Notes under the pieces: generated by a model
The model's input: only the letters and a program-made list of their open reading frames with translations
What the model was told of the DNA's origin: nothing
The model's database searches: none
Shown: positions 36,389 through 46,533 of the stretch, one piece after another
Numbering within the stretch: the stretch's first letter is position 1
Layout: every line of letters starts with the position of its first letter
Assembly: GCA_937995835.1 (NCBI GenBank)
Contig: CALKIV010000030.1
Coordinates: 1 to 64,000 of the forward strand
DNA length: 64,000 nucleotides
From: an uncultured Dysgonomonas sp.
GTDB taxonomy: Bacteria; Bacteroidota; Bacteroidia; Bacteroidales; Dysgonomonadaceae
Direction: 5' to 3'
Translations under genes and position numbers: made by a program

Positions 36389-39300
36389 TTAATTTAATCT
36401 GAATATTAAATTTTCACTACTACTTAAAAAATCGACCAACTCCTTACTTACCTGAATTTTAAAATTTCTGGCAAACAGCTCCACTTTCATATTTTTCTCT
36501 CCATCCACAACCTCAAAATAGAGTAAGGAAGTACCCGGTTTATCTTTAGTCAGCTCAGACAACTCCTCAATCATCTGATTATTCATTTCATGCAATGGCA
36601 ACGTAATAGTTATTTTCTCTATCAGCTTATCTTTCACATCTGGCAGAAGTTCAATAGAGGTAATTTTGAATTCCAGTTGATTGGGATTGAAATGACGTCC
36701 TTGCACCCTACCCCTCACAAAAAGATACAACCCAGGTCTTCCATATTTGGAAAAGTTGATATAATCATCACCAAATAGTGCTATTTCGCCACTACCTGAG
36801 AAATCTTCAACTTTGATAATCATATATGGAGTATTTCTTTTGGTCATTCCTTCCCGAGCACTCGACACCAAGCCTCCAAATGTAATTTCCTTATTTGCTA
36901 AAGCATCTTTATCTTCCAATTCGGCAACACCAATATTACAAATATGGTTAAGGATCAAAGAATAGTCATCTAATGGGTGTGCTGATAAATATATACCAAT
37001 CAACTCTCTTTCTTTATTCAGGAGCTCCAACTCTGACCAATCTTCAGTTACCGGAACCTCGGGACGAGCAATATCAAATGATGAATCATCTCCAAAAAGG
37101 GAATTTTGTGCCAAGGTTTTATCTGCCTGATACTTATTACCATAACGAATCAACAAATCAAGGAAAGCCTCTCCTTTAACATTTACCCCCAAGAATTGCT
37201 CACGCTTAATCTCTTGAGAGAAAGCATCAAAAGCACCGGCCAAAGCCAGCGACTCAATATTTCTTTTATTGCATGAAGTAAGATTAATGCGCTCCACAAA
37301 GTCAAATACCCCTTTGAAAGGTCCATTTTTTTCTCTTTCTTGCACAATATCAGCAACAGCTCCACTTCCAACACCTTTTATGGCACCTAATCCAAAACGA
37401 ATATCGCCTGCATCATTTACTGCAAATTTAGAAAAAGACTCATTGACATCAGGCCCCAAAACGCTCATATTCATAGCACGACATTCGTCCATGAATTTGG
37501 TGATTTCAGTAATATTGGACAGATTTCGAGACAAAACTGCAGCCATGTATTCAGCAGGAAAGTTAGCCTTCAACCAAGCTGTCTGATAGGCTATCCATGA
37601 ATAACAAGTAGCATGCGACTTGTTAAAAGCATAAGACGCAAACTTTTCCCAGTCAGCCCACACCTTTTCCAAAACCTTCTTTTCATGCCCATTCTTCGCA
37701 CCACCAGCCAAAAACTTAGTTTTCAGCTTATTCATCTGCTCAATTTTCTTTTTCCCCATCGCCTTACGAAGCTCATCAGATTCACCACGAGTGAAATCTG
37801 CAAGCAAACGTGACAGGAGCATGACCTGTTCTTGATATACCGTAATCCCATACGTATCATCAAGATACCTATCCATAACAGAAATATCATAGGCAATCTC
37901 CTCCTCTCCATGCTTACGGGCAATAAAAGAAGGGATATAATCCATCGGCCCTGGGCGATAAAGGGCATTCATCGCAATTAAGTCTTCGAATTTAGAGGGT
38001 TGGAGCTCTTTCAGGTATTTCTGCATCCCAGCCGACTCAAACTGAAATGTTCCTGTAGTCTTTCCTTGACTATATAACTCATAGGTTCGTTTATCATCCA
38101 AAGCTATCTTTGAAATATCAATAGTATTACCTGTAGTATGTTTGATATTTTCAATAGCCTCCTTGATAATAGATAGAGTCTTTAGACCCAAAAAGTCCAT
38201 CTTAATAAGTCCAGTTTCCTCAATTACCGATCCTTCATACTGAGTAACCAATATTGACTCTCCACTTTCTTTATCTTCAGCAGTACTCACAGGCACTACA
38301 TTAGAAATATCATCTTGTCCGATAATGATTCCACAAGCATGCACACCAATGTTTCTCACGTTGCCTTCTAGCATTTGAGCAAACTTCAGGGTGTCTTTCA
38401 GATTCTGATCGGGACTATTCGCAGCTTCTTTCAGCTCAGGAACATACTCTATGGCATCTCTTAGAGTGACCTTCTTTTTATCAGGTATACGGTCAGGTAC
38501 AAGCTTCGCCAACTCATTAGAGATAGACAAAGGCAGTTGTTGCACACGTGCAACATCCTTTATTGCCGATTTTGTAGCCATTGTACCATAGGTAATAATA
38601 TGAGCTACTCTCTCCTTTCCATATTTTTGAGTCACCCACTGCAATACCTCGCCACGACCATCATCATCGAAGTCTATATCAATATCAGGCATCGATATAC
38701 GATCTGGATTCAAGAAACGCTCAAACAGCAAATCGTATTTTATGGGATCAATATCGGTAATCTTCAAACAATAAGCTACAGCCGAACCTGCTGCAGAACC
38801 ACGTCCCGGTCCCACTGCAACCCCCATACCACGTGCAGCTGCAATAAAATCTTGAACAATAAGGAAGTAACCGGGGAATCCCATTGTCTTCATTGTTTCT
38901 AGCTCAAAATCCAGACGTTCTTTAATGTCTGGTTCAAGATCTTCACCATATCGTTCTGCAGCGCCTATATAAGTCAAGTGAGTCAAGAAGTCAGCTTCCA
39001 GCTTAATCCTTATTACCTTATTGTATCCACCAAGTCGATAATAAGCACCTTCGCCAAATTCCTCGATCAATTGGGCTTCACTGTAACGCGTTTTGTACTC
39101 TTCTTCTGTTCCGAAACTAGCATCAATAGGGAAAAAAGGCATCAAAGGCTCAGAGTCAATAGAATAAAACTCTACCTTTTCAGCAATCTCCAAAGTATTG
39201 GTTAAGGCAAAAGGAACATCAGCAAACAGTTGCTTCATCTCTGCAGTGCTTTTCAGCCATTCCTGCATAGTATATCGCATACGATTAGGATCATTATAAT

Positions 39301-40132
39301 CCTTACCCGTACTCAAACAAATCAATCTATCATGCGCCTCTGAATCCTCCTCATTCACAAAGTGAACATCATTGGTTGCAATTACTTTAACATCATACTT
39401 GGCACCAATCTTCAGCAATTCTTGATTCACATGCTGTTGCAATGGATAAGCTTCCACATTTGCGCCGGGCTTAGTTGCCTGATGGCGTTGCAGCTCCAAA
39501 TAGTAGTCTTCACCAAAGACACTCTTGAACCACTGAACAGCCTCCTCCGCAGCTTCTAGATCTCCTGAAGTCACCTTTTTCGGTATTTCTCCTCCAAGAC
39601 ATGCAGAAGATATAATCAAGCCTTCACTATATTTTTCAAGTAATTCTTTATCAATACGGGGACGCATATAGAAGCCCTCTGTCCAGCTCTGCGAGACCAT
39701 TTTGATCAAATTCTGATAGCCCTGTTTATTTTTGGCCAACACCACTAAGTGCCACCCACTCATATCTGGACGCCCTTCTTTACTAGTTCGTCCACGATGT
39801 GCCACATAACACTCGCAACCGATGATTGGTTTAAATAGTTTTTGCGTCTCTATTGCTATCTGATCTTCTATTTTTTTTACCTGATCAGCATCCTTTTCTT
39901 TATCAAGCGTTTTAAGTTCATTCGCTAGATTTTTCAAAATAGCTTGCTGTGGTGCATTCTTTTTATTCACATAGTTGTAGAATTCCTTCACGCCGAACAT
40001 AGACCCATGGTCTGTGAGGGCTATTGCCTTCATTCCATCATCTACAGCTTTATCTACCAGATTCTTAATACTAGCTTGTCCATCAAGGAGGGAGTACTGC
40101 GAATGCACGTGCAGATGTACAAAGTCACTCAT
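36389..40132 (-). CDS. dnaE: DNA polymerase III subunit alpha
   Basis: The replicative polymerase. The 1247-residue protein has an N-terminal PHP domain starting VHLHVHSQYSLLDG with metal-binding His residues. The catalytic Asp cluster PDIDIDFDDDG lies near residue 480, GPGRGSAAGS near 445, helix-hairpin-helix and OB-fold regions toward the C-terminus. A charged helical insertion (about residues 60-100) splits the PHP domain. A candidate -7 box TAAATTTG lies at 40161-40168 on the minus strand. trxA follows. Confidence 0.97.
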   Translation of the reverse strand: MSDFVHLHVHSQYSLLDGQASIKNLVDKAVDDGMKAIALTDHGSMFGVKEFYNYVNKKNAPQQAILKNLANELKTLDKEKDADQVKKIEDQIAIETQKLFKPIIGCECYVAHRGRTSKEGRPDMSGWHLVVLAKNKQGYQNLIKMVSQSWTEGFYMRPRIDKELLEKYSEGLIISSACLGGEIPKKVTSGDLEAAEEAVQWFKSVFGEDYYLELQRHQATKPGANVEAYPLQQHVNQELLKIGAKYDVKVIATNDVHFVNEEDSEAHDRLICLSTGKDYNDPNRMRYTMQEWLKSTAEMKQLFADVPFALTNTLEIAEKVEFYSIDSEPLMPFFPIDASFGTEEEYKTRYSEAQLIEEFGEGAYYRLGGYNKVIRIKLEADFLTHLTYIGAAERYGEDLEPDIKERLDFELETMKTMGFPGYFLIVQDFIAAARGMGVAVGPGRGSAAGSAVAYCLKITDIDPIKYDLLFERFLNPDRISMPDIDIDFDDDGRGEVLQWVTQKYGKERVAHIITYGTMATKSAIKDVARVQQLPLSISNELAKLVPDRIPDKKKVTLRDAIEYVPELKEAANSPDQNLKDTLKFAQMLEGNVRNIGVHACGIIIGQDDISNVVPVSTAEDKESGESILVTQYEGSVIEETGLIKMDFLGLKTLSIIKEAIENIKHTTGNTIDISKIALDDKRTYELYSQGKTTGTFQFESAGMQKYLKELQPSKFEDLIAMNALYRPGPMDYIPSFIARKHGEEEIAYDISVMDRYLDDTYGITVYQEQVMLLSRLLADFTRGESDELRKAMGKKKIEQMNKLKTKFLAGGAKNGHEKKVLEKVWADWEKFASYAFNKSHATCYSWIAYQTAWLKANFPAEYMAAVLSRNLSNITEITKFMDECRAMNMSVLGPDVNESFSKFAVNDAGDIRFGLGAIKGVGSGAVADIVQEREKNGPFKGVFDFVERINLTSCNKRNIESLALAGAFDAFSQEIKREQFLGVNVKGEAFLDLLIRYGNKYQADKTLAQNSLFGDDSSFDIARPEVPVTEDWSELELLNKERELIGIYLSAHPLDDYSLILNHICNIGVAELEDKDALANKEITFGGLVSSAREGMTKRNTPYMIIKVEDFSGSGEIALFGDDYINFSKYGRPGLYLFVRGRVQGRHFNPNQLEFKITSIELLPDVKDKLIEKITITLPLHEMNNQMIEELSELTKDKPGTSLLYFEVVDGEKNMKVELFARNFKIQVSKELVDFLSSSENLIFRLN

Positions 40133-40253
40133 ATTCTATATCTTTTTAAATTCTAAATTCCAAATTTACGACTACTTCCCCGAAACTAAAAATTTCGCTG
40201 TTTAAGTTATTAACATTAAACTCTTATTATAGTTTTCTATTAGCTTACTTCAT

Positions 40254-40280
40254 TTTGTAAGAATATTATACATAAATTTG
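40254..40280 (+). promoter_or_regulatory. Candidate promoter of the TonB-dependent receptor
   Basis: TAAATTTG at 40273-40280 with TTTG at 40254-40257; the 15-bp spacing is shorter than usual. It lies about 90 bp before the start codon. Confidence 0.35.
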
Positions 40281-40370
40281 CCTTTAGGGTTTAGCGCCAA
40301 AGATTCTATTAATATATGAAAAGAATGTACAATACTACTTTCTTATAAGAACCAACAAAATTACCTCTTA

Positions 40371-42803
40371 GTGATAAAGCACTTAAAGATAAAACGCCTT
40401 GCACTTTTCATCATGATAGCCTGTCTATCTCTAGCAGCTTATGCTCAAGAAAAAGTTACAATAATGGGCTACGTTATAGGCGAATACGAACAAGCCTTAG
40501 ACTATGTTACTGTTGCACAAGATGGTACAAACAACATAACCTACACCGATCAGGAAGGATTTTACTTTTTAGACATCAAGAAAAATGAACCCTTCAAGCT
40601 CATTTTCAGATATGTTGGATACAAAGACAGAGAATATCTACTACCGGCAATTGATGAAGACTCGCATTTGGATGTAAAGCTCAATAGAATAGCCTCAGAC
40701 CTCCCTGAAGTAACTGTGGAAGGCAATACTTTAGGAACTATACGTCAACGGCTAAACTACCTAACAGGTGTAAAACCTTCCAATCCAAGCATAGATGGTG
40801 GCATTGAAGGGCTACTGGTGACTATGGGAGGCGTGAGCTCTAGCAACGAATTGAGCACGCAATATTCTGTCAGGGGAGGAAACTTTGACGAGAATATGGT
40901 ATATGTAAATGGCATAGAGATCTATCGTCCTCTTCTGATCAGAAATGCACAGCAAGAAGGACTAAGTTTTATCAATCCCAAAATGATAAAGAATATAGAC
41001 TTCTCAACAGGTGGTTTCACCGCTGAATACGGCGATAAAATGTCTTCCGTACTTGATGTTGGCTACAAAAAACCAAACGTACCATTCGAGGGTTCGGCAA
41101 CAGCCAGTCTCTTAGGTGGTGATATATACATCGGTAGCTCGTCTAAAGCATTCTCGCAAGTGACAGGAGTCAGATATAAAACCACACAATCACTGCTCAA
41201 CACAACTGATACAGATGCCGAATATGAGCCTAACTTCATTGATGCCCAAACATATATGTCACTTAACTTGTCTGATAAGTGGGAAGCTTCATTTTTAGGG
41301 AATTACTCGATGAATAAATATAACTTTACTCCCAAAACAAGAGAGACCAAGTTTGGTACAATAGAGAATGTACAAAACTTTAAAGTATATTTTAAGGGTT
41401 GGGAAAAAGACAAGTTTATCACCCACCAAGCAGCATTGAGCCTAAAATACAAACCATCAGAACATGTTGATCTAAACCTCACAAGCTCCATTTTCGGCTC
41501 CAATGAATATGAACGCTACGATATAGGCAGCGAGTATGTACTAAGAGAAATGAATACTGATGGCAATAATTCCGCACAAGACCCCAATTCAATGATTGGC
41601 ATTGGAGCCTACCACGAACATGCCAGAAATGATTTACAATCTGATATCCTAACTTTTTCGCACACCGGGCAAGCTGAATTAGGAAAGCATAAGCTAAAAT
41701 GGGGACTAAGCTATCAAAAAGAAAAAATAAATGACAAGATCAACGAATGGGAAATGCGTGATTCTATCGGCTACTCACAACCCCTAAAAGATAATCTATT
41801 AGAAGTATATTCGAATCTGAAAGCTAAAAATAATATTGAGTCTACACGCTACTCTGCTTTCTTACAAGATTCATATCGAATGGAAACCAATAGTGGGCTA
41901 TTTATATTCAATTTAGGAGCCAGAGCTAGTCATTGGGACTTCAATAAAGAGACAATTATCAGCCCTCGCGGAGTAGTTGCTTTTATCCCTGAACGAAACA
42001 ACAATTTAGCCTTCCGATTCTCCACCGGAATATACTATCAATCACCATTCTACAAGGAATTTCAAAAGATCACGACCAACAAAACGAATAACACAATAGA
42101 ATTAAACAAAGATATTAATTCGCAAAAGTCCATTCATTTTGTTGTAGGAAATGATCTACACTTCAGAAGTGGAAACTCTCCTTTCAAATTTACGACAGAA
42201 CTTTACTACAAATCGTTGTCAAACCTAATTCCTTACACAGTAAACAACGTGAAAATAAGATATGCAGGAGAAAATAAGTCGAAAGGCTACATTGCTGGCG
42301 TAGACTTTAAGTTATATGGAGAGTTTGTTCCAGGCGTAGATAGCTGGATAAGCTTATCTCTGATGAAAACTGAGCAAGAGATCGAAGGTAAGAAAGTTCC
42401 ATTACCCACAGATCAGCAATACAATATTTCCTTTTTCTTTCAAGATTATTTTCCGGGATATCAAAGGCTAACAATGAGCCTCAAGGGGGTGTATGCCGCA
42501 GGACTACCATTCAACTCTCCACATAGAGGCTATGAAATAGGATACTTCAGAAATCCAGCCTACAAACGCTTCGATATCGGCTTTGCGTGGCAAATGCTTG
42601 GCGAAGATTTTGCCATTAGAAACAGGAGCTCTTTTTGGGGTACTTTCAAAGACATTTGGTTAGGAGTAGATATTTTCAACCTCTTTGATATGAAGAATAC
42701 AAGCACCCATTATTGGATCACAGACGCTTACAAATCTCAATATGCCGTTCCAAACTATCTTACAGGCAGACAATTAAGCGCCAAACTGGTTGTTAATTTC
42801 TAA
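40371..42803 (+). CDS. TonB-dependent receptor with carboxypeptidase-regulatory-like domain
   Basis: An 810-residue outer-membrane transporter. The signal peptide ends near residue 25 (LAAYAQ). A carboxypeptidase D regulatory-like domain spans about 28-112, then a plug domain (about 120-230, with SVRGGNFDENMVYVNGIEI) and a beta-barrel ending in LSAKLVVNF with a C-terminal Phe. The start is a GTG at 40371, chosen because it completes the basic n-region of the signal peptide. It has no SusD partner and lacks the extra length of SusC, so its ligand may be a metal complex, peptide or other small molecule. Confidence 0.87.
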   Translation: MIKHLKIKRLALFIMIACLSLAAYAQEKVTIMGYVIGEYEQALDYVTVAQDGTNNITYTDQEGFYFLDIKKNEPFKLIFRYVGYKDREYLLPAIDEDSHLDVKLNRIASDLPEVTVEGNTLGTIRQRLNYLTGVKPSNPSIDGGIEGLLVTMGGVSSSNELSTQYSVRGGNFDENMVYVNGIEIYRPLLIRNAQQEGLSFINPKMIKNIDFSTGGFTAEYGDKMSSVLDVGYKKPNVPFEGSATASLLGGDIYIGSSSKAFSQVTGVRYKTTQSLLNTTDTDAEYEPNFIDAQTYMSLNLSDKWEASFLGNYSMNKYNFTPKTRETKFGTIENVQNFKVYFKGWEKDKFITHQAALSLKYKPSEHVDLNLTSSIFGSNEYERYDIGSEYVLREMNTDGNNSAQDPNSMIGIGAYHEHARNDLQSDILTFSHTGQAELGKHKLKWGLSYQKEKINDKINEWEMRDSIGYSQPLKDNLLEVYSNLKAKNNIESTRYSAFLQDSYRMETNSGLFIFNLGARASHWDFNKETIISPRGVVAFIPERNNNLAFRFSTGIYYQSPFYKEFQKITTNKTNNTIELNKDINSQKSIHFVVGNDLHFRSGNSPFKFTTELYYKSLSNLIPYTVNNVKIRYAGENKSKGYIAGVDFKLYGEFVPGVDSWISLSLMKTEQEIEGKKVPLPTDQQYNISFFFQDYFPGYQRLTMSLKGVYAAGLPFNSPHRGYEIGYFRNPAYKRFDIGFAWQMLGEDFAIRNRSSFWGTFKDIWLGVDIFNLFDMKNTSTHYWITDAYKSQYAVPNYLTGRQLSAKLVVNF

Positions 42804-42806
42804 AGA

Positions 42807-44303
42807 TTATTTCTTCTTAATATATCGATTCAGGATTGGAATTGTAGATAACGGAATATCTCGTTTAACAATGATGGACACAAAGAGTATCAATAACACA
42901 GTGCGATAGCCCAATCTTAAAAGTTCACTATCTATAGTAGGCAGAGTACCTATAAAATAGAAACAGAGCGCCACAATGAAATAGAATGCCATTTTTTTGA
43001 CATCATAATTTATGGGATAGTATTTTTGCCCGAAGAAATAAGACAATGCAGTCATAATGAAATAACACGCCAAAGTAGCCCATGCACTAGCAATGAAGCC
43101 ATACATGGGTACAAATATTACGTTGATGGAAACTATTACGACACATCCTACAATGGAAAATAAAGCACCAAACATCGTTTTATCTATCAATTTGAACCAA
43201 AGAGAAAGATTGAAGTAGATACCAAAAAATAGCTCACCTAGCATTACGATGGGCACTACCACAATTCCATCAAAATAAGAAGGATCAATAAAATATTTCA
43301 GAATATCCAGATAAAAAGTCACACCAAGAAACATTACAAGGGCAAACAGCACAAAGAAGGTCATCACCCTAGAGTAAGTCTGTTTACTGTCCTTCTCTTT
43401 ATTTTGAGCAAAGATAAACGGCTCATAAGCAAAACGAAAAGCTTGTGTAAACATAGCCATTACCACCGCTATTTTCGTACCAGCACTATATATTCCCAAC
43501 TGTGCTCTACCCTCCTCCAGATTATCGAAAATGAATGGATACAAAATTTTATCAACAGTCTGATTCATAATGCCTGTAATCCCCAAAATGATCAAAGGAT
43601 AGGTATAACGCAACATCTGTTTAAACAATTTGCTATCAAATTCAAATTTCAATTTAGCATAATCAGGCAACAATAATATTGCCAACAACACACTAGGAAT
43701 CAGATTGGAAACAAATATATAACCAATGCCATAATCTGGATTATAGAACCAACTGATCAATTCAGGTGCTGTTTTATGAATCACAGGACACAGTAGCAGG
43801 AAGAAAAGATTAAGCCCTATACTTAACATAATATGCACCAACTTCAGTGTGGCGAAGCGTATAGGACGCTTTTGATGTCTCAAATTGGCAAAAGGAATTG
43901 CGGTGAATGCGTCAAAAGCCACTGCTATGGCCATGATTAAAATATAGTCTTGGTGGTTCTCGTACTTCAAAAAACTGGAAATCGGATCGATGAAAATAAA
44001 ACAAAGAGCTATAAAAAGGGAGGAAAGCGAGCCTATAAAAATCAAAATGGTAGAATAAACCTTATTTGCATCCTCTTCCTTTTTATTAATAAACCGAAAG
44101 AAAGTCGTTTCCATTCCAAAAGTCAAAATGACGATAGCAAAAGCGACATAAGCATAAATATTATTCACAATACCATATTGGCTATCAATGAACACCTTAG
44201 TATATAGCGGAACGAGCAACCAATTCAGGAAGCGCCCTATTATACTACTTAATCCATATATTGTGGTGTCTTTTACTAAGCTCTTGATTCCAGCTGAAGC
44301 CAT
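42807..44303 (-). CDS. Polysaccharide flippase (Wzx/MOP family)
   Basis: A 498-residue integral membrane protein with about 14 membrane segments, starting SLVKDTTIYGLSSIIGRFLNWLLVPLYT, the standard N-terminus of oligosaccharide flippases. It should move lipid-linked oligosaccharides across the inner membrane. No glycosyltransferase cluster is nearby, so it is an orphan. It converges with the TonB receptor gene, with only 3 bp between stops and no visible terminator. Confidence 0.87.
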   Translation of the reverse strand: MASAGIKSLVKDTTIYGLSSIIGRFLNWLLVPLYTKVFIDSQYGIVNNIYAYVAFAIVILTFGMETTFFRFINKKEEDANKVYSTILIFIGSLSSLFIALCFIFIDPISSFLKYENHQDYILIMAIAVAFDAFTAIPFANLRHQKRPIRFATLKLVHIMLSIGLNLFFLLLCPVIHKTAPELISWFYNPDYGIGYIFVSNLIPSVLLAILLLPDYAKLKFEFDSKLFKQMLRYTYPLIILGITGIMNQTVDKILYPFIFDNLEEGRAQLGIYSAGTKIAVVMAMFTQAFRFAYEPFIFAQNKEKDSKQTYSRVMTFFVLFALVMFLGVTFYLDILKYFIDPSYFDGIVVVPIVMLGELFFGIYFNLSLWFKLIDKTMFGALFSIVGCVVIVSINVIFVPMYGFIASAWATLACYFIMTALSYFFGQKYYPINYDVKKMAFYFIVALCFYFIGTLPTIDSELLRLGYRTVLLILFVSIIVKRDIPLSTIPILNRYIKKK

Positions 44304-44330
44304 TGAAGTTTGTTTTATTTCTTTGATTAA

Positions 44331-44349
44331 ACAAAAGTAGCACTTTTGT
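44331..44349 (-). promoter_or_regulatory. Inverted repeat over candidate flippase -7 box
   Basis: Perfect 8-bp inverted repeat ACAAAAGT-AGC-ACTTTTGT; the minus-strand -7 box TACTTTTG (44332-44339) lies within its left half, 29 bp before the flippase start. It could be an operator. Confidence 0.35.
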
Positions 44350-44680
44350 GATAGATATAACTTCTTTATAAGGGAATAAGTTTTCCAAAAAGAATATTAC
44401 CAATTCTTATATCACATAATATAAACAGATATTGACATCGAAAAGGAAAACATATCTATCTTATTACTAAGACAAAAGGGATAAACCATCTAACTAGAGA
44501 CATAAACTAATCTTATCTTTTATAAATCTTCTTTCAAAATTTTATTTCTCCATTATTAAATATTTTTACAGGCACCCCTAATAGTTTCTTTTACAACTAT
44601 CTAGCAATGATTTAAATTATCTGATCGTTTATCAAGTGCAAAATGATATAATTCTATGTTATTTTGAGAATTATAATATA

Positions 44681-44688
44681 TACCTTTG
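44681..44688 (+). promoter_or_regulatory. Candidate -7 element of the acyl-CoA ligase gene
   Basis: TACCTTTG, 26 bp before the ATG at 44715; the transcript would begin near 44695, which argues against an earlier start codon. A TTTG lies 14 bp upstream, shorter than the usual spacing. Confidence 0.4.
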
Positions 44689-44714
44689 CTCTCATGGGAA
44701 TAAATGAAAAGAAG

Positions 44715-46520
44715 ATGAATTATTATCACTTAGCTGTATTGGTGCATAGACATGCTGCCAGATATGGGAAAAAAACTGCTTTAAAGCATTACGACCGAAC
44801 AGACAAAAAATGGAAGTCTATAAGTTGGAGAACTTTTTCAGATAAAGTAATGAAAGTAGCTTGGGCAATGGCTGAGCTAGGCGTAAAAGAAGGAGATAAG
44901 ATTGGTATCTATTCTCAGAATATGCCACAATATTTTTATGCAGACTTTGGATCGTATGCCAATAGAGCGGCCACAGTTCCCATTTATGCCACGTCTTCGC
45001 CAATGCAAGTAGAATACATTGTAGAAGACGCAAACATCGAATATCTATTCGTTGGTGAGCAATTTCAATACAACAATGCATTCAAGGTGCAACAAAAATC
45101 AAAATGCCTGAAAAAGATCATTGCATTTGATAATAACATCCATTTCAACGCAGAAGATAAAACTTCTGTATACTTCGACTATTTTATTACCACTGGCGAA
45201 AACTCAAATGCTGAAGTCACCGTAAAGGTACGCATGAAATCACGTAGAGAATCTGATATCGCATGTATTATATATACTTCAGGCACTACAGGTGAGCCTA
45301 AAGGTGTAGTATTACCACACTCCACCTTCCTTGAAGCATGCTTGCTGCATGATAAAAGATTGACTGTACTTGGAAATAAAGAGCTCTCTGTCTGCTTTTT
45401 ACCACTAGCGCACGTTTTTGAGAAAGCATGGTGTTATTTCTTAATTCATCGAGCAATTCCGATTGCCATCAATCAAGATGCACATGAAATTCAAAAAACG
45501 GTGAAGCAAGTCAAACCAACTTTAATGTGTAGTGTTCCTCGTTTCTGGGAAAAAGTATATTCAGGTGTACAAGAAAAGATTTCAGAGTCTAAGGGCATTG
45601 TGAAATGGCTATTTATGGATGCCATCAAGACTGGTAAAAAACATAATTTAGATTATAGAAACAACAACTTAAAAGCTCCACTAAGAACACGTTTAAAATT
45701 CTTTTTCTATAAAAATACAGTTTTCAAAGTACTGAAAATGGTAATTGGAATCGAAAAAGGAAAAATGTTTCCCACAGCTGGTTCTCCACTTTCTGATACC
45801 ATTAATGAATTCTTACAATCTGTAGATATCCCAATCATCGTTGGATACGGTCTAACAGAGACTTGTGCCACAGTAACTTGCTTTCCTTTCAAGGGGCAAA
45901 GAATCGGATCAGTAGGTACTGCTTTAGATGGTATAGAAGTAAAAATATCAGATGAAAACGAAATACTAGTCAAAGGAAAGACTGTGATGCGTGAATATTA
46001 TAATAAACCAGAGGCAACAAAAGAAGTTTTCACTGAAGATGGCTTTTTCCGAACTGGTGATGCTGGATATATGGATGGAGAGACCCTTTTCATCACAGAA
46101 AGAATCAAAGATTTATTAAAGACTTCAAATGGAAAATATATTGCACCACAAGCTATTGAGACAAAAATAGCTGAAGATAAATACATTGATATCGTCGTAG
46201 TCATCGCTGATGATAGAAAGTTTGCAAGTGCACTGATCATTCCTGACTATGCTGCTTTAGAGGTCTTTGCAAAGGAAAATGATATTGATTTCAAGGATAA
46301 TGAGGATCTGATAAAAAACAAAGAAATTTTGAGGATGATTGACAGCAGAATAGAACTTAAACAAGCGAATTTTGCATCCTTTGAAAAAATAAAGAAATAC
46401 AGACTTTTAGCTGAGCCTTTCTCGATGCAATCGGGAGAATTGACAAACACACTAAAAGTTAAACGTAAATTTGTAACTCAGAAGTATAGCGATGTTATCG
46501 ATGAAATGTATGCTGAGTAA
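44715..46520 (+). CDS. Long-chain fatty acid-CoA ligase (AMP-dependent synthetase)
   Basis: A 601-residue ANL-superfamily enzyme that activates fatty acids with ATP and CoA at the inner face of the membrane. It shows the P-loop YTSGTTGEPKG, the GYGLTET motif, the hinge-region RTGDAGYMD and the IKDLLKTSNGKYIAP segment. The ATG at 44715 is preferred since upstream in-frame ATG and TTG codons fall on the predicted promoter or transcription start. The hemW gene starts 13 bp after the stop, so the two are probably co-transcribed. Confidence 0.9.
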   Translation: MNYYHLAVLVHRHAARYGKKTALKHYDRTDKKWKSISWRTFSDKVMKVAWAMAELGVKEGDKIGIYSQNMPQYFYADFGSYANRAATVPIYATSSPMQVEYIVEDANIEYLFVGEQFQYNNAFKVQQKSKCLKKIIAFDNNIHFNAEDKTSVYFDYFITTGENSNAEVTVKVRMKSRRESDIACIIYTSGTTGEPKGVVLPHSTFLEACLLHDKRLTVLGNKELSVCFLPLAHVFEKAWCYFLIHRAIPIAINQDAHEIQKTVKQVKPTLMCSVPRFWEKVYSGVQEKISESKGIVKWLFMDAIKTGKKHNLDYRNNNLKAPLRTRLKFFFYKNTVFKVLKMVIGIEKGKMFPTAGSPLSDTINEFLQSVDIPIIVGYGLTETCATVTCFPFKGQRIGSVGTALDGIEVKISDENEILVKGKTVMREYYNKPEATKEVFTEDGFFRTGDAGYMDGETLFITERIKDLLKTSNGKYIAPQAIETKIAEDKYIDIVVVIADDRKFASALIIPDYAALEVFAKENDIDFKDNEDLIKNKEILRMIDSRIELKQANFASFEKIKKYRLLAEPFSMQSGELTNTLKVKRKFVTQKYSDVIDEMYAE

Positions 46521-46533
46521 AATGTATTAATTG

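Larger units (their letters stand above)
44304..44714. other. Divergent promoter region between flippase and acyl-CoA ligase
   Basis: 411 bp. It holds the flippase promoter candidate with an inverted repeat near its left end and the ligase -7 box near its right end. The middle (about 44360-44640) shows nothing I can name. Confidence 0.45.

Noticed and set aside
40371..42803. SusC-type glycan receptor
   Set aside because: No SusD gene follows, and the protein is about 200 residues shorter than SusC; it is a general TonB-dependent receptor.
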